Numbered from the stretch's first letter, positions 38,139-47,105 are shown. The stretch is 64,000 bases of DNA from Flavobacterium suaedae (GCF_014642915.1 NZ_BMJE01000001.1:492140-556139); one strand, 5' to 3'. Numbers and translations are program-made. The notes: generated from the letters alone by a model not told the origin.

Positions 38139-39056
38139 ATGAAAGACAACTTTTATGAAATACTAAACAATCCTGTTATTACCAAAGTACTATTTCTCTC
38201 ATTGGGCATAATTATTATATGGTTTGTTATACGCCTTGTACAGCGCAACTTATTTTCCCGAATAAAGGAAAACGAGCACCGTTACAGAGCCAGAAAGTTT
38301 GGTCATTTTATAGGTTATTTACTAACAGCGCTTTTATTTACAATAGTGTTTAGTGACAAGCTGGGTGGGCTTACTGTAGCTTTTGGTGTAGCAGGTGCAG
38401 GTATTGCTTTTGCTTTGCAGGAAGTTATAGCATCATTTGCAGGGTGGCTGGCTATAATGTTCGGCGGATTTTATAAAACCGGAGACAGGGTACAGCTTGG
38501 TGGTATGAAAGGTGATGTTATGGACATAGGTGTACTTCGTACTACACTTATGGAAACAGGACAATGGGTAGATGGGGATTTATATAACGGTCGTATTGTT
38601 TTAGTGGCTAACAGTTTTGTTTTTAAAGAACCTGTTTTCAATTACTCAGGCGATTTTCCTTTTTTATGGGATGAACTAAAAATTCCTGTACAATATGGTA
38701 GCGATTATGATTTAGCTAAAGAAATATTGCTTAAAGTTGGTAATGAGGTAGCCGGTAACCTTTCGGAAGAATCTCAGGCTAAATGGCATTCACTACAACG
38801 TAAATACAGGCTTGAAGAAGCCAAAACAGAACCAATGGTATCATTAATTGCTAACGATAACTGGGTAGAGTTTACACTTCGCTACGTAGTAGATTATAAA
38901 CAAAGAAGAGGTATTAAAACCGAAATGTTTACCCGTATATTAAAAGAAGTTGATGCCACTAATGGCGCTATTAAATTTGCATCGGCTACCTTCCAGTTAG
39001 TAGAACCTTCGGGTATTGATGTTTATTTAAAAAACAGAGAGTCTAAACAAAATTAA
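38139..39056 (+). CDS. MscS-family mechanosensitive channel, divergent
   Basis: A 305-residue protein with two to three membrane segments. The pore block is VAFGVAGAGIAFALQEVIASFAGWLAIMFGG (about residues 80-110), then YKTGDRVQLGGMKGDVMDIGVLRTTLMETG. The extended cytoplasmic part is less like MscS (FNYSGDFPFLWDELKIPVQYGSDYDLAKEIL, then NDNWVEFTLRYVVDYKQRRGIKTEMF), but this two-part form is a known MscS subfamily. It is co-transcribed with the small channel five bases upstream. Its last four bases overlap the end of the convergent thioredoxin-like gene. Confidence 0.88.
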   Translation: MKDNFYEILNNPVITKVLFLSLGIIIIWFVIRLVQRNLFSRIKENEHRYRARKFGHFIGYLLTALLFTIVFSDKLGGLTVAFGVAGAGIAFALQEVIASFAGWLAIMFGGFYKTGDRVQLGGMKGDVMDIGVLRTTLMETGQWVDGDLYNGRIVLVANSFVFKEPVFNYSGDFPFLWDELKIPVQYGSDYDLAKEILLKVGNEVAGNLSEESQAKWHSLQRKYRLEEAKTEPMVSLIANDNWVEFTLRYVVDYKQRRGIKTEMFTRILKEVDATNGAIKFASATFQLVEPSGIDVYLKNRESKQN

Positions 39057-39604
39057 TTTAGTAGGGGCACTATTTTTTTCTGAACCATTGGAGAATCATC
39101 TCGCCAGTCGCCACCTTCTTTATCTTTATAATTAGTTACTATTAATACTTCTCCTTTATCATTAAGTAAAATATATTTAGAGAAGTCATCAATAGTTTCA
39201 AATTTAGCAGGTGTAATTTCCTTTACAAATTGTCTGTTTCTCTTTTTGGTTCTCTTTCCATATACTTCGTCAGATAGTATTGCTATTTGTATATCCTTAT
39301 CTTGCTCCTTTAAAAAAGCTACTGCATTTTGTGTCATATCACTACCTTGCTCATCTACAATTATTACATAAAAGTTAAGATTATAGTCTTTAGCAAGTTT
39401 TATAGCAGTAGGTAAATGCAAGCGGCAAGGTTCGCACCATATACCAAATGTGTAAAATAAAGTATAGTCTTTATCAGAATCTTTAGCTACTTGTGGTAAG
39501 GATGCCGCATCAACTACTAAAACATCAATCTTTTCATCTGCTGATTGTGCATTAGCAAATTGCATTACAATAATAGCCAGTAACGCTAAAAGTAATTTTT
39601 TCAT
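39053..39604 (-). CDS. Secreted thioredoxin-like protein
   Basis: About 183 residues with a signal peptide (LLLALLAIIVMQFANAQ) and a thioredoxin-like fold. FGIWCEPCRLHLPTAIKLAKDYNLNFYVIIVDEQ carries the redox-active WCEPC pair near residues 56-60. It is likely periplasmic, reducing or resolving disulfides; the partner is unknown. An upstream in-frame Met (16 codons, overlapping the TerB gene) is rejected because the signal sequence begins at the ATG at 39604. It lies 19 bases after the TerB-like gene and is probably in the same transcript. Confidence 0.82.
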   Translation of the reverse strand: MKKLLLALLAIIVMQFANAQSADEKIDVLVVDAASLPQVAKDSDKDYTLFYTFGIWCEPCRLHLPTAIKLAKDYNLNFYVIIVDEQGSDMTQNAVAFLKEQDKDIQIAILSDEVYGKRTKKRNRQFVKEITPAKFETIDDFSKYILLNDKGEVLIVTNYKDKEGGDWRDDSPMVQKKIVPLLN

Positions 39605-39623
39605 TTTTGAAGATATAAAATGA

Positions 39624-40025
39624 TTAGTTATGTTGTGCCCTGAAAAGAGCAATTAAAATATCAGGATCAATAAGGCCACTTGGCGATTTTTCCATTTCAG
39701 CAAGTACACTACGCATGGCAAAAGGACTAAGTCCCATATTAACGCCAAGTTCGCGTATTGCTATTTGCTCATTTTCATGTAAAACACCATCAGCATGCAT
39801 TAAAAGTGCTAGTCTGTAAAACTGCATTATACGCTGGTGTTCTGATTTTATAACCATCTTCTCTGCTTTATGCACAAAAAGGCGTTCAAAATCAGTAACA
39901 TCCACTTTTAGCTGAGTAGCTACCACTGAAAGAAAACTATATTCTCTTTCATGCACTTCACCATCTATTTGGGCAAATGCAATCATTTCCGAAAGTAAAC
40001 TTAATTTCTCTTGGTAACTGCTCAT
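39624..40025 (-). CDS. TerB-like protein
   Basis: A 133-residue, all-helical protein. KLSLLSEMIAFAQIDGEVHEREYSFLSVVATQLKV and YRLALLMHADGVLHENEQIAIRELGVNMGLSP are the two metal-binding repeats (D-G-x-h-x-x-x-E) of the TerB fold. The family is named for tellurite resistance, but most members have no proven role. No other ter genes are nearby, so tellurite resistance should not be assumed. It has a -7 element upstream. Confidence 0.75.
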   Translation of the reverse strand: MSSYQEKLSLLSEMIAFAQIDGEVHEREYSFLSVVATQLKVDVTDFERLFVHKAEKMVIKSEHQRIMQFYRLALLMHADGVLHENEQIAIRELGVNMGLSPFAMRSVLAEMEKSPSGLIDPDILIALFRAQHN

Positions 40026-40071
40026 AGCATTTAATATTTTTTAGCTAAAATATTCTTTTATATATTAAAAT

Positions 40072-40079
40072 CAAAGATA
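40072..40079 (-). promoter_or_regulatory. -7 promoter element for the TerB-like gene (TATCTTTG, minus strand)
   Basis: An exact TAnnTTTG match 47 bases before the ATG. It is divergent from the DUF1456 promoter. Confidence 0.5.
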
Positions 40080-40145
40080 TTTTGTTAAACTGCTCACTTA
40101 TAAATATTATACGGTCTAAAAATCAGAAAGGTTTTAATAATAGAG

Positions 40146-40153
40146 TATCTTTG
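40146..40153 (+). promoter_or_regulatory. -7 promoter element for the DUF1456 gene (TATCTTTG)
   Basis: An exact TAnnTTTG match 17 bases before the ATG. Confidence 0.6.
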
Positions 40154-40170
40154 CCAAAATTACATACAGT

Positions 40171-40602
40171 ATGGATAATAATGATATTTTTAAAAAGTTA
40201 AGAGTTGCATTACAGCTAAGAGATGACCAGATAGTAGAAATACTGCAACTTGTTGATTTCAGAATATCAAAATCAGAACTAAGTGCATTTTTCCGTAAAC
40301 CTGATCACCCTAATTATATGGAATGTGGTGACCAGGTATTACGTAATTTTTTAAACGGACTCGTTATTCATTTAAGAGGTACTAAAGAGGAGCCTAAAAA
40401 CCCTACCGAAGTTTTGGCTAAAAATACAGGATCAGCTAAGCAAAATGGTAATAATAAAGCCAAAGCAAACATAAAACCTGATACAAAATCGCAGACAAAG
40501 CCTCAGTTTAAAACTCCTGTAAATAAAAAATTTAAAGAAAAGAAATCTGTTGTTGAAAAAGTGAAATTCAATAATGGTAAGGATAAAAAATCTTCAAAAT
40601 AA
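40171..40602 (+). CDS. DUF1456 (YehS-like) protein with a lysine-rich tail
   Basis: A 143-residue protein. Residues 1-70 hold one DUF1456 unit: NNDIFKKLRVALQLRDDQIVEILQLVDFRISKSELSAFFRKPDHPNYMECGDQVLRNFLNGLVIHLRG. E. coli YehS has two such units; here the second is replaced by a low-complexity tail rich in Lys, Asn and Thr. That single-unit form looks common in Flavobacteriia, from memory. The basic tail might bind nucleic acid. The function is unknown. Confidence 0.8.
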   Translation: MDNNDIFKKLRVALQLRDDQIVEILQLVDFRISKSELSAFFRKPDHPNYMECGDQVLRNFLNGLVIHLRGTKEEPKNPTEVLAKNTGSAKQNGNNKAKANIKPDTKSQTKPQFKTPVNKKFKEKKSVVEKVKFNNGKDKKSSK

Positions 40603-40718
40603 AGCGGGAGATTTTTTTTATTTTTCATTAAATTTTCCAGTTTTTATTCATTCAATAAAACGCTCTTAATTATATGTTACTTAACATATATTAAAGTTTT
40701 TTTTAATACGGTGTTTTG

Positions 40719-40726
40719 TAAATTTG
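40719..40726 (+). promoter_or_regulatory. -7 promoter element for otsAB (TAAATTTG)
   Basis: An exact TAnnTTTG match 56 bases before the ATG. The leader contains CCCGC (about 40737) and GCGGG (about 40764) around an AT-rich loop, a possible hairpin. Confidence 0.5.
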
Positions 40727-40781
40727 AGAAAACAGTCCCGCTAAAATTATTTAATTATTTAAGGCGGGCAAAACACCTGAA

Positions 40782-42953
40782 ATGAAAATAATAACCGTTT
40801 CTTACAGACTTCCACTCTCAATTAAAAAAAGTAAAGACAACGTAAAAATTACACAAAGTGCCGGAGGACTGGCCACAGCAGTACTCTCCTATTCTGAAAA
40901 AAGTAATGTAGATCTTACTTGGGTAGGCATTGCAGATTTTGACAAAACCACTTGGGAAAATAATAAAAACCGTTACGACAAAAACTTTGAGGTTGAACCT
41001 GTTTTCTTAGAAAAACAACTAAACCGGATGTTTTATAATATATTCAGCAACTCTGTATTATGGGCACTATTTCACTATTTCCCTTCTTTTGTAGAATATA
41101 CTGACGATGGTTTTGAAGCCTATAAAAAAGCTAATGAAATTGTAGCGCAAAAAGTAAGTGATATTTATGAACCGGGAGATATTATCTGGATACATGATTA
41201 TCACTTTTTAGGATTACCACATTTACTTAGAAAATTGCAGCCTGATGCCAAAATAGGCTTCTTTTTACATATACCCTTCCCAAATTTTGAAATTTTCAGA
41301 ATATTACCTAACAAGGTTAAAAAATATATCCTTAATGGTGTACTGGGCAGTAATGTTGCAGGTTTTCATACATGGGATAATACCATCCACTTTACCGAGT
41401 GTGTTGAAAAAATATTGGGTGTTCCTCATAAAAATTTTATTTTCAGCCAGGAATCACACCGTACAAAAGCAGGATCTTTCCCTATTAGTATTGATTTTGA
41501 TAAGTTTCATGAAGCTTATGATAACGACCGTGTAGTAACGTTACGAAAAGAGATTAAAGAACTATATGAGGATAAAAAAATAATTTTCTCTGTAGACAGG
41601 TTAGACTATACTAAAGGAGTTACTAACAGGCTCAAAGCTTTTGAGAAATTCCTTAAAAAATACCCTGAATGGAGCGAAAAAGTTGTGTTTCTTTTAGTAT
41701 TAGTGCCTTCACGAGAAGAAATAAAGAAATATGGTGAGCGTAAACGAATGATTGAGCTTAGTATAGGGCGCATTAATGGTAATATGGGTAACTATAAATG
41801 GACTCCCGTGGTATACCAGTACCAGCCTGTTAACTTTAATAAACTTATAGCCTTATATACCAGTGCAGATGTAGCACTTATATCTCCGGTACGTGATGGT
41901 ATGAACCTTGTTGCAAAAGAGTATGTTGCATCAAGAAAAGATTTAAGGGGTGCACTTATATTAAGCAGTATGGCAGGTGCAGCTAAAGACCTGAAAGAAG
42001 CCATTACCATAAATCCTTTTGATGCGGAAATGATAGCAGATAAACTATCTTACGCTTTGAATATGAATGAAAAAGAACAAGAAGTTCGACTGGAACGTAT
42101 GCAACGCTATCTTAAAAAGCATGATGTATTTAATTGGGCTACCAAGTTTTTAAATGAAACAGAAAAAATACATAAACTTGACTCTAAGTCTACCCAACTT
42201 GAAACAGAGGCTAAAAAAGAATTACTAAATAAATTTAAAGTTGCTGAAAAAAGATTATTATTAATAGACTTTGACGGTACTTTGGTTAATTTACAGTCTA
42301 AACCGGAACTTGCAACTCCCGGGGATGATGTAATAAAAGTATTAAAGAACTTAGCTGCCAATCCTAAAAATGAAGTTTGGATTGTGAGTGGTAGAAACAG
42401 AGATTTTTTAGAGCAATGGCTAGGACACTTACCGATAGGTATGGTAGCAGAACACGGTGGATATGTAAAAAATCCGGAATGGACTCCTGTAATTAAAGGC
42501 GAACCGGAATGGAAACAACAGGTTATTGATATAATGCAATATTATGTAGACAGTAACGCTGAAAGTTTTATAGAAGTAAAAGAGTTTGGTGTAGCCTACC
42601 ATTACCGTAACGTTTCTGAAAAACAAGGTTTTAATACTTCAAGAGAGTTGTTAATGCTACTGAAAAACCATATGTATAACACCCCTACCCAAATTATTGA
42701 CGGTAATAAAGTTATTGAAGTAAAACACTTTATGGCACATAAGGGTATGACGTGTAAAAACAATATATTAACTCAAGGAGAGCATGATTTTGTTTTAGCT
42801 TTTGGTGATGATAAAACTGACGAAGATTTATTTGAAATGCTTACCGGTGAAAATGAATTTTCAGTAAAAGTAGGGCAAGGTAATACTGCTGCTAAATATA
42901 GGCTAAATACTGTAGAAGAAGTACTAACTTTCTTAAATGAACTGGAGAATTAG
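40782..42953 (+). CDS. Bifunctional trehalose-6-phosphate synthase/phosphatase (OtsA-OtsB fusion)
   Basis: A 723-residue cytoplasmic enzyme. Residues ~1-470 are a GT20 synthase: IWIHDYHFLGLPHLLR, FLHIPFPNFEIFRILP, IIFSVDRLDYTKGVTNRLKAFEKFL and SPVRDGMNLVAKEYVASR. Residues ~488-723 are a HAD-type phosphatase with the nucleophile motif DFDGTL (D496 and D498), VSGRNRDFLEQWLG, MVAEHGGYV and the final AFGDDKTDEDLFEML. Together they turn UDP-glucose and glucose-6-phosphate into trehalose in one chain, for osmotic protection. All key residues are visible in both halves. The mscS cluster nearby fits osmotic stress, though that link is only positional. A terminator follows. Confidence 0.95.
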   Translation: MKIITVSYRLPLSIKKSKDNVKITQSAGGLATAVLSYSEKSNVDLTWVGIADFDKTTWENNKNRYDKNFEVEPVFLEKQLNRMFYNIFSNSVLWALFHYFPSFVEYTDDGFEAYKKANEIVAQKVSDIYEPGDIIWIHDYHFLGLPHLLRKLQPDAKIGFFLHIPFPNFEIFRILPNKVKKYILNGVLGSNVAGFHTWDNTIHFTECVEKILGVPHKNFIFSQESHRTKAGSFPISIDFDKFHEAYDNDRVVTLRKEIKELYEDKKIIFSVDRLDYTKGVTNRLKAFEKFLKKYPEWSEKVVFLLVLVPSREEIKKYGERKRMIELSIGRINGNMGNYKWTPVVYQYQPVNFNKLIALYTSADVALISPVRDGMNLVAKEYVASRKDLRGALILSSMAGAAKDLKEAITINPFDAEMIADKLSYALNMNEKEQEVRLERMQRYLKKHDVFNWATKFLNETEKIHKLDSKSTQLETEAKKELLNKFKVAEKRLLLIDFDGTLVNLQSKPELATPGDDVIKVLKNLAANPKNEVWIVSGRNRDFLEQWLGHLPIGMVAEHGGYVKNPEWTPVIKGEPEWKQQVIDIMQYYVDSNAESFIEVKEFGVAYHYRNVSEKQGFNTSRELLMLLKNHMYNTPTQIIDGNKVIEVKHFMAHKGMTCKNNILTQGEHDFVLAFGDDKTDEDLFEMLTGENEFSVKVGQGNTAAKYRLNTVEEVLTFLNELEN

Positions 42954-42987
42954 ACAGCGATAGACAAAATTTAAGTGCAAAACCATA

Positions 42988-43021
42988 CAAAAAAGCCTGA
43001 GTTAAAACTCAGGCTTTTTTG
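42988..43021. terminator. Terminator after otsAB
   Basis: AAAAAAGCCTGAGTT and its complement flank a three-base A loop and end in six Ts. Confidence 0.9.
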
Positions 43022-43052
43022 TACGTAATTCTTGCTGTTATTAAAAATAATA

Positions 43053-43060
43053 TATTTTTG
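43053..43060 (+). promoter_or_regulatory. Promoter for the 43078 membrane protein (TATTTTTG)
   Basis: An exact TAnnTTTG match with TTG at 43032-43034, an 18-base spacer. It supports the GTG start 18 bases further on. Confidence 0.6.
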
Positions 43061-43077
43061 CTAAAAAATTAAAATAC

Positions 43078-44532
43078 GTGCAGTTTATAAAATCCAACCT
43101 TACTTACTTCTTTCTTTCAATAGTATTAATAGGAAGTCTTGTTCATTCATATATTCAATACAGTAAATCTACAATTGATGGTGATGTATCTCGAATTGTA
43201 GTATCAGCTCCTCCTTATGATAAAGTTTTAAAAGATCCTTTGGGTTTAAGTGCTTTAAAAGGCGAAGAATATGGTGCTACTAACCGATATACTGCACACC
43301 TCATAATGTCAGAATATTTTTTGAATATTCCTCTTTTCTTGCAAAATTTTGTATCTCCTGTTCAAAGTGTATTCTTATCAATATACTTAATGAAATTTTT
43401 AACGCATTTACTTTTACTATTTTTAATTAGCTATTATGTAAGTGCTTGGAATAATTTTAGTTGGAAATCAATAATAATAGCCGCTGTACTTATTAATCCG
43501 CTTTTTTATACGGGTTCATCTTCTATTAAAGAATATATGGCCATAATTGATCCTGCTATTACTTATGTAATGTTTTATGCGTTACCTTTCTGTGCTTTAT
43601 TACTGTTTTTATTACCTTTTTATAAATACTTATTCACAGGTAAATTGTCTAGCTCTCCCCTTTTTATTATTTCCTGGATAGTATTTGCCGGTTTTTTAGT
43701 ATTCTTCGGTCCGCTTACTGCACCAATGCTAATAGTTGCTATAACAGTAATTTTTGGTTATATATTTATAAAAGGCTTTTTAAGTGACTATAAAATAAAT
43801 ACAGCGTTTAATGCTGTCTTCAAAATGAGAAGAAGTGTATTAATACTATTTATTATTACGCTGCTTTTCTCTTTTTACTCTATGTATATAGGAACCAAAA
43901 ACATAGAAAATATTTATGTTGAACAAGTTTCTTTAACGGAACGTTTTATAAAACTTGCTAATGGTATTGTAGATGCGTTTTTAAAACCTAAATCCGGTTT
44001 ATTATTCGTTGTACTACTATGCATTATTAACCTTACAGTTACCTATAAATACTATAAGGAGAACTATAAGAACCAGCTTAAAATTACACTCTTATTAATA
44101 GTATTCAGTGTACTATATACCTTACTTCTGCCATTAGGAGGTTATAGATTTTATCGTCCACTTATAGTAAGGCGGGACACTTTATTCCCTGTACTTATTA
44201 TTATATATTATATATGGGGAACAACATCTATAGTATTACTAAAACACTTGCCTAAAACAAAAACGACCATTTTTTGTATATGTGCTACCGTTCTTTTTGT
44301 CTTTTTTGAAGTAAAAAACAAGAAAAATGCTTCTAACATTTGCCAGCAAGAAAGCATGATAATACTATCAGAATCTAAAAGTAATGTAGTAAAATTGGAA
44401 AGAAATTGTATTTTAGGTTTATGGAGTTTTAATACCGAAAAAGAGGGTAGTAAAGATGTAGCAAAGCTATTAAAGCATTGGAATATAACACCCGGAAGAG
44501 AGGTGCTGTTTTATTATGATGAAGAAAAATAA
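43078..44532 (+). CDS. Polytopic membrane protein, possible GT-C-type glycosyltransferase
   Basis: A 484-residue inner-membrane protein with about ten hydrophobic segments. I do not recognise a specific family. The first extracytoplasmic loop after segment one (DGDVSRIVVSAPPYDKVLKDPLGLSALKG) is long and carries acidic residues, as in GT-C enzymes. The C-terminal ~90 residues after the last segment look soluble. The GTG at 43078 is supported by the promoter; no ATG gives a better start. It converges on a GtrB-like glycosyltransferase (stops 13 bases apart), and Gtr systems pair such a GT2 enzyme with a GT-C-like membrane protein. The pairing is inference, since the genes are on opposite strands. 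Confidence 0.5.
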   Translation: MQFIKSNLTYFFLSIVLIGSLVHSYIQYSKSTIDGDVSRIVVSAPPYDKVLKDPLGLSALKGEEYGATNRYTAHLIMSEYFLNIPLFLQNFVSPVQSVFLSIYLMKFLTHLLLLFLISYYVSAWNNFSWKSIIIAAVLINPLFYTGSSSIKEYMAIIDPAITYVMFYALPFCALLLFLLPFYKYLFTGKLSSSPLFIISWIVFAGFLVFFGPLTAPMLIVAITVIFGYIFIKGFLSDYKINTAFNAVFKMRRSVLILFIITLLFSFYSMYIGTKNIENIYVEQVSLTERFIKLANGIVDAFLKPKSGLLFVVLLCIINLTVTYKYYKENYKNQLKITLLLIVFSVLYTLLLPLGGYRFYRPLIVRRDTLFPVLIIIYYIWGTTSIVLLKHLPKTKTTIFCICATVLFVFFEVKNKKNASNICQQESMIILSESKSNVVKLERNCILGLWSFNTEKEGSKDVAKLLKHWNITPGREVLFYYDEEK

Positions 44533-44544
44533 AGAGTAGAAATG

Positions 44545-45501
44545 TTAATCTACTCTTTTATCTATAATATATCTTGGGCGCTGTTTAACCTCAGCATATA
44601 TTTTGCCTATATACTCTCCTGCAATACCAATACATAATAACTGGATACCTCCTAAAAAATACATTGGTAAGACGGTAGAAACCCAACCCGGAACAGTATT
44701 ACCCATAGATAAAGAATAAAGAGCATATACACTCATAAAAAGGCAACAAATAAAGATAATAACTCCTATTCTTGTAACTATTTTTAGGGGAAATGTACTA
44801 AAGGAAGTAATTCCATTCCAAGCAAAAGTAAGCATCTTTTTTAATGGATATTTAGATTCTCCTGCCATACGCTCAAGCCTGTCATAATAAACTACATCAT
44901 TTTTAAAGCCTATAGATGGAATTATGCCTCTAAGAAAAAGATTAACTTCGTTAAATTGGGACAGCGCTTTAATTACCCTGCTACTACATAAACGAAAATC
45001 AGCATGATTATAAAGTATATTTACTTTCATTATCTTCATCATTCTGTAAAATAATAAAGCTGTATTTCGCTTAAAGAAGGTATCTGTTGTCCTTTGCTTT
45101 CTCACACCATAAACAACATCTGTTCCTTCAGTATACTTAACAATCATTTCCTCAATAACACTTATATCATCCTGAAGGTCGGCATCTATAGATATTAAAG
45201 CATCTGCATCATCATTAAAAGTGAGTAACCCTCCTAATAAAGCATTTTGGTGCCCTACGTTACCGGCAAGTTTTAAACCTTTTACAAGGTTATTTTTAGT
45301 TGCTAATTCGTTTATTATAGTCCATGTTTTATCATGGCTTCCATCATCTACAAAAGCAATAAAACTTTTATCTGAAATAATATTTTTCTCTATTAACTGA
45401 GATAATAATATTTGTAACTGCTTAGAAGTTTCGTAAAGTATTTCTTCTTCATTATAACAAGGAGAAACAATACCTATAATGGGTTGAGGATGAATGGTCA
45501 T
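44545..45501 (-). CDS. GtrB/DPM1-like glycosyltransferase, GT2 family
   Basis: A 318-residue enzyme. The GT-A domain has GIVSPCYNEEEI, FIAFVDDGSHDKTW, GHQNALLGGLL and the metal-binding DADLQDD (residues ~103-109), followed by VYGVRKQR and RLERMAGESKYPLKKML. Two membrane segments close the protein (GVIIFICCLFMSVYALYSL, YFLGGIQLLCIGIAGEYIGKIYAEV). This is the undecaprenyl- or dolichyl-phosphate sugar transferase group. It would load a sugar from a nucleotide donor onto a lipid carrier on the cytoplasmic face. The sugar is unknown. No -7 element was found upstream. Confidence 0.88.
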   Translation of the reverse strand: MTIHPQPIIGIVSPCYNEEEILYETSKQLQILLSQLIEKNIISDKSFIAFVDDGSHDKTWTIINELATKNNLVKGLKLAGNVGHQNALLGGLLTFNDDADALISIDADLQDDISVIEEMIVKYTEGTDVVYGVRKQRTTDTFFKRNTALLFYRMMKIMKVNILYNHADFRLCSSRVIKALSQFNEVNLFLRGIIPSIGFKNDVVYYDRLERMAGESKYPLKKMLTFAWNGITSFSTFPLKIVTRIGVIIFICCLFMSVYALYSLSMGNTVPGWVSTVLPMYFLGGIQLLCIGIAGEYIGKIYAEVKQRPRYIIDKRVD

Positions 45502-45527
45502 AATAACGTAATTACATAATATAAAAG

Positions 45528-45563
45528 AAAATCCTACGAAGTTTTAATTACGTAGGATTTTTA
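45528..45563 (-). terminator. Terminator after sucC
   Basis: AAAATCCTACG and its complement enclose a 12-base loop, 30 bases beyond the sucC stop. Confidence 0.8.
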
Positions 45564-45592
45564 TCTTCTTAAAGGTAAGAATATTTATTCTT

Positions 45593-46786
45593 TTAGCTCA
45601 AAGCAGCTTTAACTTGGTCAGCAGCTTCTTGGAATAAAGTAGCTGAAAGTATTGGCATACCTGAGTTATCTATAAGTTCTTTAGCAATTTCCGCATTAGT
45701 ACCCTGTAGACGAACAATAATCGGAACATTGATTGAATCTCCCATGTTCTTATATGCATCAACTACACCCTGTGCAACACGGTCACAACGTACAATACCA
45801 CCAAATATATTAATAAGGATAGCTTTTACATTAGGATCTTTTAATATAATACGGAAAGCAGTTTCTACACGCTTAGCATCAGCAGTACCACCAACATCAA
45901 GGAAGTTAGCCGGCTCAAAACCTGCATACTTAATTAAGTCCATAGTAGCCATTGCTAAACCAGCACCGTTAACCATACAACCAACTGTACCGTCAAGGTC
46001 AACATAGTTAAGACCTACTTCTTTAGCTTCAACTTCAATTGGGTTCTCTTCTGTAATATCACGCATTTCAGCGTACTCTTTTTGTCTGTATAAAGCATTA
46101 TCATCAAGAGATACTTTAGCATCTACAGCAAGTATTTTATCGTCAGACGTTTTTAACACCGGGTTAATTTCAAACATCGAAGCATCACTTTCTACATATG
46201 CTTTGTAAAGTGCCGCAGCAAACTTTACCATTTCCTTAAATGCATTACCTGAAAGACCAAGGTTAAAAGCAATTCTTCTTGCCTGAAATGACTGTAAGCC
46301 TACAGCAGGATCAATTTCCTCAGTAAAGATTAGGTGAGGTGTCTTTTCAGCAACCTCTTCTATATCCATACCACCTTCGGTAGAATACATTATCATGTTA
46401 CGTCCTTTACCTCTATTAAGAAGTACAGACATATAAATTTCTGAAGTTTCACTTTCTCCGGGATAATAAACATCTTCTGCAATTAGTACTTTGTTTACTT
46501 TTTTACCTGTTGGAGGAGTTTGTGGTGTAACTAGGTCCATACCTATAATTTGTCCGGCAATATCTTTAACCTCATCAAGGTTTTTAGCCAGTTTTACACC
46601 TCCGCCTTTACCGCGGCCACCTGCATGAATCTGTGCTTTAATTACATGCCATCCGGTACCTGTTTCATCAGTAAGTTTTTTTGCTGCTTCTACAGCCTCT
46701 TCAGCAGTGTTAGCAACAATACCGCGCTGTACACGTACTCCGTGGCTTGCTAATATTTGTTTTCCCTGATATTCGTGTAAATTCAT
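45593..46786 (-). CDS. sucC: Succinate-CoA ligase (ADP/GDP-forming) subunit beta
   Basis: About 397 residues. With SucD it interconverts succinyl-CoA and succinate with nucleotide phosphorylation in the TCA cycle. It starts MNLHEYQGKQILASHGV and has the ATP-grasp AQIHAGGRGKGGGVKLA, the FEINPVLKT segment and the C-terminal NIFGGIVRCDRVAQGVV. All are normal. A Met 18 codons upstream is rejected because a -7 element sits further up and the family begins at MNLHEYQ. The usual partner gene sucD is not adjacent in this window. Confidence 0.96.
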   Translation of the reverse strand: MNLHEYQGKQILASHGVRVQRGIVANTAEEAVEAAKKLTDETGTGWHVIKAQIHAGGRGKGGGVKLAKNLDEVKDIAGQIIGMDLVTPQTPPTGKKVNKVLIAEDVYYPGESETSEIYMSVLLNRGKGRNMIMYSTEGGMDIEEVAEKTPHLIFTEEIDPAVGLQSFQARRIAFNLGLSGNAFKEMVKFAAALYKAYVESDASMFEINPVLKTSDDKILAVDAKVSLDDNALYRQKEYAEMRDITEENPIEVEAKEVGLNYVDLDGTVGCMVNGAGLAMATMDLIKYAGFEPANFLDVGGTADAKRVETAFRIILKDPNVKAILINIFGGIVRCDRVAQGVVDAYKNMGDSINVPIIVRLQGTNAEIAKELIDNSGMPILSATLFQEAADQVKAALS

Positions 46787-46817
46787 AATTCGTGGGTTTA
46801 TCTTATTAAAAGTGCAA

Positions 46818-46825
46818 CAAAAATA
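46818..46825 (-). promoter_or_regulatory. -7 promoter element for sucC (TATTTTTG, minus strand)
   Basis: An exact TAnnTTTG match 32 bases upstream of the sucC ATG. It lies inside the longest possible frame and so sets the start at 46786. Confidence 0.55.
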
Positions 46826-47000
46826 GCAAAATACATCCAATGGCTGAAAGTATTTTTAAATTTTTTCCTGCAAAAAACAACAGGTATTTAAAAAATGATA
46901 CTGCCTTTACGCAACCTTGATAAGCAAAGGGTATCTACTATATATAAAAACGGTTGTTTTTAGAGTTTTAATACCTATAATAATATAGAAATTAAGAGAG

Positions 47001-47105
47001 TAGTTTTGTCCATAAATAAAGTTTAGTTATTTATTATTATGTACTTCTATTAATTGCCCGGTAAGTAAACATTTAGTCCGTGTTTATAAGTCGGGCTTTT
47101 TTTTT
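47001..47105 (+). ncRNA. Candidate small RNA or attenuated leader between sucC and lysA
   Basis: An exact -7 element (TAGTTTTG, 47001-47008) is followed about 50 bases on by a terminator-like hairpin. GCCCG (47056-47060) pairs with CGGGC (47092-47096), and an inner TAAACA pairs with TGTTTA. Nine Ts follow (47097-47105). No plus-strand gene lies upstream whose transcript this could end. lysA has its own promoter afterwards, so a self-contained RNA of about 90 bases is possible. The rest of the 440-base gap (46787-47226) is AT-rich and shows nothing else. Confidence 0.4.

Noticed and set aside
39624..40025. Tellurite-resistance function for the TerB-like gene
   Set aside because: No other ter genes are nearby, and TerB-fold proteins are widespread without that role.
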